Assembly: GCA_021777555.1 (NCBI GenBank)
Contig: JAJYDK010000003.1
Span: 1 to 64,000, forward strand
Direction: 5' to 3'
Length of the DNA stretch: 64,000 nucleotides
From: Pseudomonadota bacterium
GTDB taxonomy: Bacteria; Pseudomonadota; Gammaproteobacteria; Steroidobacterales; Steroidobacteraceae
Shown: one piece after another, positions 15,733 to 24,236 of the stretch
How the letters are laid out: every line of letters begins with the position of its first letter
Position numbering within the stretch: position 1 is the first letter of the stretch
Notes under the pieces: generated by a model
Databases searched by the model: none
Seen by the model: only the letters and a program-made list of their open reading frames with translations
Told to the model about the DNA's origin: nothing
Made by a program: the position numbers and the translations under genes

Positions 15733-17985
15733 TCAGGCCGCGCTGCGGCGCAGCAGCCGCGGATCGATCGGCAGCGTGCGGATCCGCTTGCCGGTGGCGG
15801 CAAAGAGCGCATTGCACAGCGCCGGCAGGACGGGCGGCAAGGCCGGCTCGCCAAGACCGGTCGGATCGTTGTCGCTGCGCAGGAAGTGCACTTCGACCGG
15901 TGGCGCCTCGTCGATACGCAGCAGCGGATACGTATCGAAGTTGCTCTGCACGACGCGGCCGCCCTCCAGCGTGATCGCCATGTGCAAAGCCTGTCCCAGC
16001 CCGTCGAGGATCGAGCCCTCGGCCTGGTTGTAGGCGCTGGCGGGGTTGATGATCTGGCGGCCGATGTCGACCGCCGCCCAGATCTTGTGCACTTTGGGCG
16101 TGCCATCGGAATTCACGCTCGCCTCGACCACCTCGGCGACATAACCGAAGTGGCTGTAGTAGAAGGCGAGACCCATGCCCCTGCCCGAAGGCAGTGAGGT
16201 GCGCCGGCTCCAGCCCGACTTTTGCGCGACCAGCTCGAGCACGCCGCGGACCCGTCCGGTGTCGAAGGGCGGAATCTTCATCCCGAATCGAGGCGGCGGT
16301 GGCGGAAATACGCGCGGCGGGCCGTACAGGTCGAGCCGCAGCGCGAGCGGGTCGCGGCCGCCGGCATGTGCCAGCTCGTCGAGGAAGGATTCGAAGGCGA
16401 ACGCCAGGGCATTGCCGCCGGGGTTGCGCATCGGACCGGTGGGCACATTCAGCTGAATCAGTGACTGGACATACTCCAGGCTCGGGATGAAGCCCGCCGG
16501 GAAATGCTCGGGCGGCAGTTCGGCGGATGAGGCGACCCGGCCGTTTCGCCCGAAGGTGACGAAGTGATCCCGAAAAGCGATCGGCCGGCCCGAGGCATCG
16601 ATTCCCGCCTTGAAGTAGTGGAATCCGGCCGGTCTGTAGGCGTCGTGCTGGATATCCTGTGATCTGTCCCAGAGGAGCTTGACCGCGCGGCCGGTGTGCC
16701 TGGAGATCACCGCCGCCTCGACCATGAAGTCGCTGTTCGACCGTCGCCCGAAGGCGCCGCCGGCGCGAATCATGTGCACGCGTATCCGGTCGGCGTCGAT
16801 GCCGAGGGTTTGCGCGACCAGCTTCGCTCCCGCGCGAGGGTCTTGGGTGGGCGCCCAGATCTCCATGCCCCGTTGGTCGAAGCGCGCCGTGCAGTTTTGC
16901 GGCTCGAGGGTCGCGTGGGCGAGAAACGGATAGGCGTAAGAGGCCTCCAGGACCTTCTTGGCGTGGGCCAGAGCCGCATCGACATCCCCGTCGCGGCGCA
17001 GGATCGAGTGCGGCGCCGATTGCGCAAGTCGTGCGGCCTCGCGCTCGAAGGCCTGCGTGCTCTGTTCCGGGTCGGATCGGGGCGACCACTCGATACGCAG
17101 CTTTCTGCGCGCCTTTTCCGCATCCCACCATTTGTCGGCAACGATCGCCACGCCCTCGACCAGTCCCATCCTGATGGCCGCATCGGCTGCGGAGCCGCGC
17201 ACGATGAACGCAGCGCGGATGCCCGGGAGCTTGCGGATCTCATCGAGATTGACGCTCACGACGCGGCCACCGAAGACGGGGCACTTCTCATACACGGCGT
17301 AACTCAATTCCGGCAGCGTCACGTCGATGCCGAAGAGCGGTTCGCCCTCGAGCACACGCGGGCTGTCGACGCCGCCGGTGAATCTGCCGATGATGGTGTA
17401 GTCCTTGGGGCTTTTGAGCGTGACGGACTCGAGGTCTGGCGCCGGCAGGGCCGCAGCCTTGCTCGCCAATGCGCCGTAGGTCAGCGTCCGGCCGCTCGGG
17501 CGGTGTGATACGACGCCCGCGTGGGCCTCGCATTGGGCGATCGGGACATTCCAGGTGTGGGCGGCAGCAGTCAGCAGCATCTGCCGACCCGCGGCGCCCA
17601 CACGCTGCATTGGAATCCAGTTGAGTGGTGTGGCGAGGCTGCCGCCGGCGAATTGGGGTCCGTAGATCCGATCGAGCATCGCCTGCTCGATGCGCACATT
17701 CTTCCATTCGACGTCCAACTCCTCGGCGATGAGCATCGGCAGGGTGGTCTTCATGCCCTGGCCGATCTCGGGATTCTTGGCGACGATCGTGACGATGCCG
17801 TCCGGGGCGATGCGGATGTATGCGGCGACCGGTGCCTCGTGCGCCAAGGCCGTTGCGGTGAACTTCAATGTGAGCAGCAATCCGCCGCCCGCGGCGAGCC
17901 CTGTCGCCAGGAAGGCGCGGCGCGAGATGCCCACTCCCGGCTCGCCCGCATTCTGAGATTCCGGTGCAATGGTTCTGGGGGTCAT
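15733..17985 (-). CDS. iorB: isoquinoline 1-oxidoreductase-type molybdenum subunit, Tat-exported
   Basis: A 750 aa large subunit of the xanthine-dehydrogenase/aldehyde-oxidase superfamily, IorB branch. A Tat signal (ISRRAFLATG, R22-R23, then a Gly/Leu-rich segment ending ALAHE) indicates periplasmic location. Cofactor-loop motifs are visible: NPEIGQGMKTTLPMLIAEEL, ATLEPQNCTARF, AGGAFGRRSNSDF, PTGPMRNPGGNALAFAFESFLDELA and the C-terminal GLGEPALPPVLPAL with the conserved active-site Glu. The start ATG 17985 has GGAGGT in front and overlaps the iorA stop by 4 bp (ATGA). Such enzymes hydroxylate N-heterocycles or oxidise aldehydes and pass electrons to cytochrome c. No cytochrome gene is adjacent. 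The substrate is unknown. Confidence 0.9.
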   Translation of the reverse strand: MTPRTIAPESQNAGEPGVGISRRAFLATGLAAGGGLLLTLKFTATALAHEAPVAAYIRIAPDGIVTIVAKNPEIGQGMKTTLPMLIAEELDVEWKNVRIEQAMLDRIYGPQFAGGSLATPLNWIPMQRVGAAGRQMLLTAAAHTWNVPIAQCEAHAGVVSHRPSGRTLTYGALASKAAALPAPDLESVTLKSPKDYTIIGRFTGGVDSPRVLEGEPLFGIDVTLPELSYAVYEKCPVFGGRVVSVNLDEIRKLPGIRAAFIVRGSAADAAIRMGLVEGVAIVADKWWDAEKARRKLRIEWSPRSDPEQSTQAFEREAARLAQSAPHSILRRDGDVDAALAHAKKVLEASYAYPFLAHATLEPQNCTARFDQRGMEIWAPTQDPRAGAKLVAQTLGIDADRIRVHMIRAGGAFGRRSNSDFMVEAAVISRHTGRAVKLLWDRSQDIQHDAYRPAGFHYFKAGIDASGRPIAFRDHFVTFGRNGRVASSAELPPEHFPAGFIPSLEYVQSLIQLNVPTGPMRNPGGNALAFAFESFLDELAHAGGRDPLALRLDLYGPPRVFPPPPPRFGMKIPPFDTGRVRGVLELVAQKSGWSRRTSLPSGRGMGLAFYYSHFGYVAEVVEASVNSDGTPKVHKIWAAVDIGRQIINPASAYNQAEGSILDGLGQALHMAITLEGGRVVQSNFDTYPLLRIDEAPPVEVHFLRSDNDPTGLGEPALPPVLPALCNALFAATGKRIRTLPIDPRLLRRSAA

Positions 17986-18467
17986 GGCCGCACCTCCCGC
18001 GTGTCGGCGGTCGGCAGGCCGGCCGCCTGCTTGATGGCCGCGCGGATGCGCGGATAGGTGCCGCACCGGCAGATGCAGCCGCGCATCGCCGAGTCGATTT
18101 CCCCGTCCGAGGGCCTGGGATTGCGGGTGAGCAGCGCGGTCGCCGCCATCACCTGTCCTGCCTGGCAATAGCCGCATTGCATGACATCGAGCGCGAGCCA
18201 CGCCTCTTTGACCTTGCGGCCCCATTCGGTTTCGCCGATTCCTTCGATGGTGACGACTGCAGCCTCGCCCACGCTCGAGATGGGTGTCACGCAGGCGCGC
18301 GCCGGAGTGCCGTTCAGGTGCACGGTGCAGGCGCCACAGAGTGCGATCCCGCAGCCGAATTTGGTGCCCATGAGGCGCAGCTCATCGCGCAGCACCCACA
18401 GCAAGGGTGTGTCCGCATCGCATTCCACGCTGCGGCGCTTGCCATTGATCAGGATGGAATACCTCAT
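17982..18467 (-). CDS. iorA: isoquinoline 1-oxidoreductase-type [2Fe-2S] subunit
   Basis: A 161 aa small subunit with two [2Fe-2S] clusters. The plant-ferredoxin-type cluster has cysteines in KFGCGIALCGACTVHLNG. The second, helical cluster has them in VMQCGYCQAGQV and RGCICRCGTYPRI. The start ATG 18467 has GGAGGG in front; upstream in-frame codons up to 18620 are not supported. It carries no Tat signal itself and is presumably co-exported with IorB, as known for this family. It is first in the iorAB operon and divergent from the M13 peptidase gene. Confidence 0.92.
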   Translation of the reverse strand: MRYSILINGKRRSVECDADTPLLWVLRDELRLMGTKFGCGIALCGACTVHLNGTPARACVTPISSVGEAAVVTIEGIGETEWGRKVKEAWLALDVMQCGYCQAGQVMAATALLTRNPRPSDGEIDSAMRGCICRCGTYPRIRAAIKQAAGLPTADTREVRP

Positions 18468-18699
18468 GAGGCCCTCCGCTCGACTGGCGCCGTCTTCCCG
18501 CACGGTTCTGCGTTGCCTCCCGCGGGTCAGGACGAAACGTAATCCCGTCCGGTGCGGAAACCTACTCGTACAAATAGCATCCTGCCCCATTCCGGTGATC
18601 CGCGCGGGCCGTGCTATCATCCGCTGCTTCCAAAAACAATGCTGGTCGGCGGCCCCGGCCGCGCGTTACCAGCAGGTTCGCCGCAAGGAGATTCCTGCC

Positions 18700-20778
18700 G
18701 TGCATGGGTTTCGCGCCACTTCCGCCCTCACCGCCGCCCTTCTTCTTCTCTCCACTCCCGCGCTGCCGCGGCAAAAGCCGATGGAGACGCCGATGCGACC
18801 TGCCGAGCATGGGATCGCGCTGCGCAACATGGATCCGCAGGTCAAGCCGGGCAACGACTTCTTCCAGTACGCCAATGGCGCATGGGTCGCGCGGACGAAG
18901 ATACCGGCAGACCGGGCCGGGGTCGGTGTTTTCACATCGCTGCTCGATAAGACCCGCAAGGAGGTCGCGGTCCTCGTGAAGGAGGCCGCGCGCTCCAATG
19001 CGCCGGCAGGCTCCAACAGGCGCAAGATCGCCGACCTGTACGCCTCGTACATGAACGCGAAGACCCTCGATTCGCTCGGACTGAAGCCGCTCGAGCCGGC
19101 GCTCTCGAGAGTGAAGGCCATCGGGAACAAGCGGGAGCTCGCCAGCGTGTTGGGCAGCCTGCTGCGCGCCGACGTGGATCCGCTCAACGACACGAATTTC
19201 CACACCATGAATCTCTTCGGGCTGTGGACCTCGCCCGGATTCAGGCAGCCGGCGGTCTACGCGGTCTATCTGCTGCAGGGCGGACTCGTGCTGCCGAGCC
19301 GCGACTATTACCTGTCGAATTCCCGACACATGCGGGGCATCCGGGCGCAATACCTCCGGCACATCGCGGCCATGCTGCGCCTGGCGGGCTACACGGATCC
19401 GGCCACCCGCGCGCGGAGAATCCTCGCGCTCGAGCGGGCCATCGCCAAGGTCCAGGAGAGCCTCTCGGACAGCGAAGTCGTTCAGAAGGCCGATAACGTA
19501 TGGACGCCCGCCGATTTTGCATCGAAAGCCCCGGGCCTCGACTGGCGCGCGTACTTCGCGGCGGCGGGCCTCGCGCATCAGCGGCAGTTCTACGTGTGGC
19601 AGCCAGCCGCCTTCACCGGCGAGTCGGCGCTGGTGGCATCGACGCCGCTCGCCACATGGAAGGACTGGCTGGCCTTTCATCTGCTCGAGGAGTATGGGCC
19701 TTACCTCTCCCGGCCGTTCGCGCGCGAGACCTTCGACTTCGAGGGCAGGGTGCTCGCAGGGATACCGCAGCAGCAGCCTCGCTGGCAGCGGGCGGTGGAC
19801 CTGGTGAACCGCGATCTGGGTGATGCGGTCGGGCAGCTTTACGCCAGGAAGTACTTCCCGCCACAGGCCAAGGCGCGGGCGCAGGACATGGTCGCGCACC
19901 TGATCGCCGCCTGGCACAAGCGGCTCACGGCGCTGACGTGGCTGGCCCCCTCGACCAAGGCCGAAGCCCTGAAGAAGCTCGACTCGATCTATGTCGGAAT
20001 CGGCTATCCGGAAACCTGGAAAGATTACTCGACCTATCGGGTCGCGCCGGCCGACCTCTGGGGCAACGTGTGGCGGGCGCAGGTGTGGAAGTACCGCTAC
20101 AACATCGACCGGATCGGCAAGCCCGTCGATCGCCACGAATGGTGGATGGAGCCGCAGACCGTGAACGCGGTCAATCTGCCGCTGCAGGACGCATTGAACT
20201 TCCCGGCGGCGATCCTGCAGCCACCGTTCTTCGATGCGAATGCTCCGGCGGCGCACAATTACGGGGCCATCGGGGCGATCATCGGACACGAAATCAGCCA
20301 CACCTTCGATGCGGAAGGCAGCGCGTTCGATGCCGAGGGACGGCTGCGCAACTGGTGGACTCCCACCGACCACCGGCACTTCGAGGAAGAGGCCAAGGCC
20401 CTGGAGGAGCAGTATGACCGTTACCAAGCTCTGCCCGGGCTGCATGTGAATGGGCGGCAGACGATCGACGAAGACATCGCCGACCTCGGTGGGTTGATGG
20501 CCGCGTACGAGGCCTACCACGATTCGCTGAACGGCAAGGCGGCCCCGGAGATCGACGGCTTCACCGGCGATCAGCAGTTCTTCATCGCCTTCGGCCAGAA
20601 CTGGGGGTCAAAGATGCGCCCGGCTGCCCTTCGCCGTCAGGTGCTCACCGACCCGCATGCCCCGGCCCGATTCCGGGCGGACACGGTGCGCAACTCCGAT
20701 GCCTGGTACAAGGCCTTTGACGTCAGGCCGGGCGAGGCGCTGTACCTGCCCCCGGACAGGCGCGTGAGGATCTGGTAG
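18700..20778 (+). CDS. M13-family (neprilysin/PepO-type) zinc metallopeptidase
   Basis: A 692 aa protein, the normal size for bacterial M13. GTG start at 18700 with AAGGAG just upstream, followed by a Sec signal peptide (about residues 1-23), so it is probably periplasmic. The M13 N-terminal block NMDPQVKPGNDFFQYANGAW is clear. The zinc site is HEISH (H530, E531, H534) plus Glu591 in DEDIADLGGL. The family consensus there is ENIAD; here Asn is replaced by Asp, while the Glu ligand and the distal Asp remain. The C-terminus is degenerate-normal (VRNSDAWYKAFDVRPGEALYLPP). It converges on the next gene with only 9 bp between stops. Confidence 0.93.
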   Translation: MHGFRATSALTAALLLLSTPALPRQKPMETPMRPAEHGIALRNMDPQVKPGNDFFQYANGAWVARTKIPADRAGVGVFTSLLDKTRKEVAVLVKEAARSNAPAGSNRRKIADLYASYMNAKTLDSLGLKPLEPALSRVKAIGNKRELASVLGSLLRADVDPLNDTNFHTMNLFGLWTSPGFRQPAVYAVYLLQGGLVLPSRDYYLSNSRHMRGIRAQYLRHIAAMLRLAGYTDPATRARRILALERAIAKVQESLSDSEVVQKADNVWTPADFASKAPGLDWRAYFAAAGLAHQRQFYVWQPAAFTGESALVASTPLATWKDWLAFHLLEEYGPYLSRPFARETFDFEGRVLAGIPQQQPRWQRAVDLVNRDLGDAVGQLYARKYFPPQAKARAQDMVAHLIAAWHKRLTALTWLAPSTKAEALKKLDSIYVGIGYPETWKDYSTYRVAPADLWGNVWRAQVWKYRYNIDRIGKPVDRHEWWMEPQTVNAVNLPLQDALNFPAAILQPPFFDANAPAAHNYGAIGAIIGHEISHTFDAEGSAFDAEGRLRNWWTPTDHRHFEEEAKALEEQYDRYQALPGLHVNGRQTIDEDIADLGGLMAAYEAYHDSLNGKAAPEIDGFTGDQQFFIAFGQNWGSKMRPAALRRQVLTDPHAPARFRADTVRNSDAWYKAFDVRPGEALYLPPDRRVRIW

Positions 20779-20787
20779 CCGCGAACC

Positions 20788-23334
20788 CTACCACCCCGCC
20801 GCGGATGGTTTGCCTGCGGCGCCAAGCGGCGCCGCAGCCATGACGCGGGCCCGCAGAGCCTGTCGTGCGAGTGCGGCAAGCGCCTCGAGGTGCGCGCGCT
20901 CGACTTCATCGGCGGCGCGCGGCGCGCCGATGGTCGCATCGTGTACAAGTTTCTGCAGTCCGAGGCGTGCGAGCGCCTGAGCGTCCGAAGGAGTGCCCTT
21001 GGGCGGTGCGGTCCAGATCTGCGACAGCAGCCTTGCGTAGGAAGTCTGCAGGTTGCGCCGGATCAGCCCGTCATGTGCTGCGCCCGAGGCGATGTCCCCG
21101 AAGATGCCCGACTGCGCCCAATCAAAGAGATCCGTGAGATCCATGGTCTTTCCCCGCCCATACTTCGTCGACATGTCATCCAGACGTTGCATCCGCAAAG
21201 GTGAGAAGAGCGCATGCAGCGTGGCGAGCTGCGCCTTGCCGACGATCGTCACGACCGGAACGTCGTGACGGGGCGGCGGGTTGTAACCCCACTTCCCGCC
21301 GCTGAGCGAGCTGTCTTCCGAATAGGTCAGCAGGCGCAGGACGCCCGGCTCGAACGACCACGCCGAGTCCGAGAACAGCCGGTCACTCAGCGCGCTCCAC
21401 GCGCCTTGCTCCCGCGCCAACGGCACCGCCGATAGCGGCAGGGCGGCATCCGGGTCGCCCTTGAGCGAGCGCGACAGGTATTCGCCGCCGATGACGTTGG
21501 CAGCCATCGTCGCGCACCGCAGATCGAGCTGCAGTGGCATCATGAACGCCGCGCGGGCCTGGTCGTACGGCATGCCCGGTTGCGGAAAGCGCTGCCCGAC
21601 CGTGTTCATCAAGTGGCGCAGCAGCGCTTCCTGCGTGGCGCACCATGCGACCGGATGGTTCGTGAGAGCAAACGTCTGGACTCGCGGGTCGATCGAATGG
21701 CCGTTGGCGAATTCGCCGGCGTCTTCATCGCTCGCGAAGCGATAGCGGGGGTCGGCCCACTTGGAGGCCCAGCGCCGCAGGGTCGGCAACTGCTCGCGCG
21801 GAGTTCCTGGAACGTACCCGTAGCCGTACCGGATGGCGTAGTAGTCGTAGGGACCGAGAACCACCTGGAAGAAGTCCCCCTGCCGGGTGCCTTTCGGCCA
21901 TAGGTTGACCGGGAGGTATCCCATGACGGAGGTCGCGATGCCGTTCCTGGCGGTGAAGGACTTGCTCTGCAGGTCTTTCGCCGTGTAGGCCATCGAGCCG
22001 ATGAAGTTGTGCTGCAGGCCGGTGTCGTGCCCTGACTCGTGCAGAACGACGTAGCGGATGAACTCGTCGGTGAACTTCCTCTGCGCGGTGGCGGTGTCGG
22101 GCAGGCCGCGCGCCGGGGCGACGACATACTGGTAGATGTGCCTTCCGGTCAGACCCATCATGGCATCGACGTTCACGCCAACGTTGAGCTCCTCGCCGGT
22201 GCGCGGATCGGTGATGATGAGCGCCTCCGCGCCGAATGCCGGCGAGCTGGTGTCGATCCAGCGGACCATGTTGTGACGGATGTCGTCCGGATCCCAGCCC
22301 GGAGTGTGGGGCTGATCCCGAACCTCGACGGCGTCATCTATCCCGACGCGCGCGAACGCCTGTCCCCAGGTGAGCAGCGCCTCCCGTACGGTCTTGCGGT
22401 ACTGCGACGGAATGTCGTCGCTCAGGTAGAAGACGATCGGATGAGTCGCCTTGAACGGCGCCGGTGAGGTGCGATTGCCGAAGTTCCAGCGCAGGATATA
22501 GTGCACGGCGCGCTGCAGTTCGCTGTCGGTCGAGAAGTCCATCAGCGGTATGGAGAAGTATCCGACGCGCGGATCGTAGATTCGCGGCTCGTATCCGTCG
22601 TGCGGCGCGGCGATCAGGTTGTAGGTCATGCGCACTTCGACGTAGCGTGAATCGGGCGCATTGTCGAGCCTGGTCTTTTCCGCCGCGTTCCAGCTCTGAT
22701 CCACTCGCAGCATGTCGTTCAATGGAAAGGCCTTGGCCTGAAGAAAGAAAGTCCTCTTCAGGTCGAGGTTGTAGTGCTGGGTGGGCTTCTTGGCCCCAGC
22801 ATTCAGCCTCGCGGCGAGATTGGCGATGTCACCCAGGAATGCGTCCGCGGAAATCACGACGTGTGTTCCGTCCTGCGCCGCGATCGGTACGACGGCGATG
22901 ACGGAGTCGGGAAGGGAGCTGCGAACGCCCGCTGCCTGAGGAGAGCCCGGATGCGTCAGCGTGTAGCGGTTCGGCCAACGAAGCACCACGCTGTTGCCCG
23001 CGCGCTCGAAGTGCAGGATGCGCGCCGGCGCGACGTACGGCGTGCCGGGCGCCGGCCCGAGCCCGCCCAGGCCGCTCGAGGGCACGGAAGTCTCTATGAA
23101 ATCCTTGCCGAACTGCGCCGGGCTGAGCGCGAGGTACACCTTGCCCGCCTTGTGGATGATCGGGATCAGTCCCGGGGTGATCGTCGCCCCCTTGACGAAG
23201 CTGCCGTAGGGCTTGGGTCCCGCGGGGGGATGCGATTCCTTGTGTTTGGAGGGGGTGCCTGCGCCCATGGAAGGCGTTGCGAGAGCGACCGCCGCCAGGA
23301 CGAAGGCGAGCGATGACCACTGACCCTTGCGCAT
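20788..23334 (-). CDS. secreted zinc-dependent metalloprotease (DUF5117/DUF5118 type, HExxHxxGxxHNF)
   Basis: An 848 aa exported protein. Start ATG 23334 has GGAGAA upstream, and the signal peptide is about residues 1-25 (ending PSMGAG). The metzincin-like zinc site is VLHESGHDTGLQHNFIGS (H432, E433, H436, H442). A downstream Met-turn candidate is SVMGYLPVN. The N-terminal half contains the family pattern 'ATITPGLIPIIHKAGKVYLALSPAQFGKDFI' split over about residues 50-85. These large proteases are common in Bacteroidetes and Xanthomonas-like genomes, but few are characterised. It ends 9 bp from the convergent M13 peptidase gene, with no room for separate terminators. Confidence 0.88.
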   Translation of the reverse strand: MRKGQWSSLAFVLAAVALATPSMGAGTPSKHKESHPPAGPKPYGSFVKGATITPGLIPIIHKAGKVYLALSPAQFGKDFIETSVPSSGLGGLGPAPGTPYVAPARILHFERAGNSVVLRWPNRYTLTHPGSPQAAGVRSSLPDSVIAVVPIAAQDGTHVVISADAFLGDIANLAARLNAGAKKPTQHYNLDLKRTFFLQAKAFPLNDMLRVDQSWNAAEKTRLDNAPDSRYVEVRMTYNLIAAPHDGYEPRIYDPRVGYFSIPLMDFSTDSELQRAVHYILRWNFGNRTSPAPFKATHPIVFYLSDDIPSQYRKTVREALLTWGQAFARVGIDDAVEVRDQPHTPGWDPDDIRHNMVRWIDTSSPAFGAEALIITDPRTGEELNVGVNVDAMMGLTGRHIYQYVVAPARGLPDTATAQRKFTDEFIRYVVLHESGHDTGLQHNFIGSMAYTAKDLQSKSFTARNGIATSVMGYLPVNLWPKGTRQGDFFQVVLGPYDYYAIRYGYGYVPGTPREQLPTLRRWASKWADPRYRFASDEDAGEFANGHSIDPRVQTFALTNHPVAWCATQEALLRHLMNTVGQRFPQPGMPYDQARAAFMMPLQLDLRCATMAANVIGGEYLSRSLKGDPDAALPLSAVPLAREQGAWSALSDRLFSDSAWSFEPGVLRLLTYSEDSSLSGGKWGYNPPPRHDVPVVTIVGKAQLATLHALFSPLRMQRLDDMSTKYGRGKTMDLTDLFDWAQSGIFGDIASGAAHDGLIRRNLQTSYARLLSQIWTAPPKGTPSDAQALARLGLQKLVHDATIGAPRAADEVERAHLEALAALARQALRARVMAAAPLGAAGKPSAAGW

Positions 23335-23547
23335 GCTGTTCTCCTGTCGGCGCATCCGTCAGGGTGCATTGCGCCGCACGTTGGTATGGTTTTCCGTCGC
23401 GGGAAGTGCTGTGGGCGGTGTGAGCGGATCCTTGTGCGCCCGATGGCGCTCGTTCCCCCGAAATCGTTCTGCGCGATCTGTTATTGACGCTAGGCTACCG
23501 AATTCCGATCGGATTTGTCCAGGGCTTCGCCTCTTGCACCGTTGCCG

Positions 23548-24066
23548 CTAGTGCAACGCCACGGAGCGCCCGCCGCCCGTGCCACGTCTCACCAGCAGGA
23601 GCAGCGGCAGGAGCGCGAGGAACACCAGGCCCAGCACCTTGAAGTCATCCAGATAGGACAGCAAGGTCGCCTGCTGCACGGCCATCTGGTAGATCCGCGC
23701 CAACGTCAGGGGTGAATCCGGCGTGCTGCCGAGGGCCGCGGCGACATGGTGCGCATAGCTCGGGTATGCAGGGTTCATCCCCTGCAACAGTCCGACGATG
23801 CGGCTCTGGTGAAATTGCTCGCGCCGGGTGAGCAGGGTGGAGGCGAACGCGACGCCGAAGTTGCGATCGAGCAGCAGCCGCACATCGACCAGGGGCGAGC
23901 GGTGTTTCAGCTCCCGGTGCACGAGGAGCACGAAGGAGACGGCCGAGATGAGCGCAAGGCTGGTGATGTAGGGCGAGGCGAACCAGTCGGCCTCCTGGCC
24001 CCGATCGAGCACGATTTGCAGGCGGCCGAGGCTCAGGGCAACGAACCCGAAGCCCGTCCAGTCCAT
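23548..24066 (-). pseudogene. remnant of DHA2/EmrB-type MFS drug transporter with internal deletion
   Basis: The last about 172 residues of an open frame match two separated parts of an EmrB-like 14-TM transporter. The first part, MDWTGFGFVALSLGRLQIVLDRGQEADWF...SPLVDVRLLLDRNFGVAF, corresponds to the middle of the protein (TM7-8 region). It jumps directly to TRREQFHQSRIVGLL...ATLLSYLDDFKVLGLVFLALLPLLLLVRR, which is the extreme C-terminus. The roughly 200 residues between, and everything N-terminal of the middle, are missing. The upstream extension of the frame to 24573 is low-complexity Arg-rich antisense sequence, not MFS. A functional transporter is very unlikely. Confidence 0.75.
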
Positions 24067-24236
24067 GGAGAGCCGTCGCGCGGTCCCGGCATGGATCGCA
24101 TCCGGGTGGCGCGCCCCGTCTGCCCGGGGCGACGTCGGACGGCAGATTCCTCCGGCGTGGGCCTCGGCGGCTGCCTCCGAGCACCGATCGGCGCCCCGAC
24201 CTGCCACAATGCCGGGTCCCAGGCGTTCTCGATTAC

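Noticed and set aside
15701-17131. A long alternative minus-strand frame inside iorB
   Set aside because: It is out of frame with iorB, Arg/Pro-rich, and lacks any family similarity, whereas iorB is intact and coupled to iorA.
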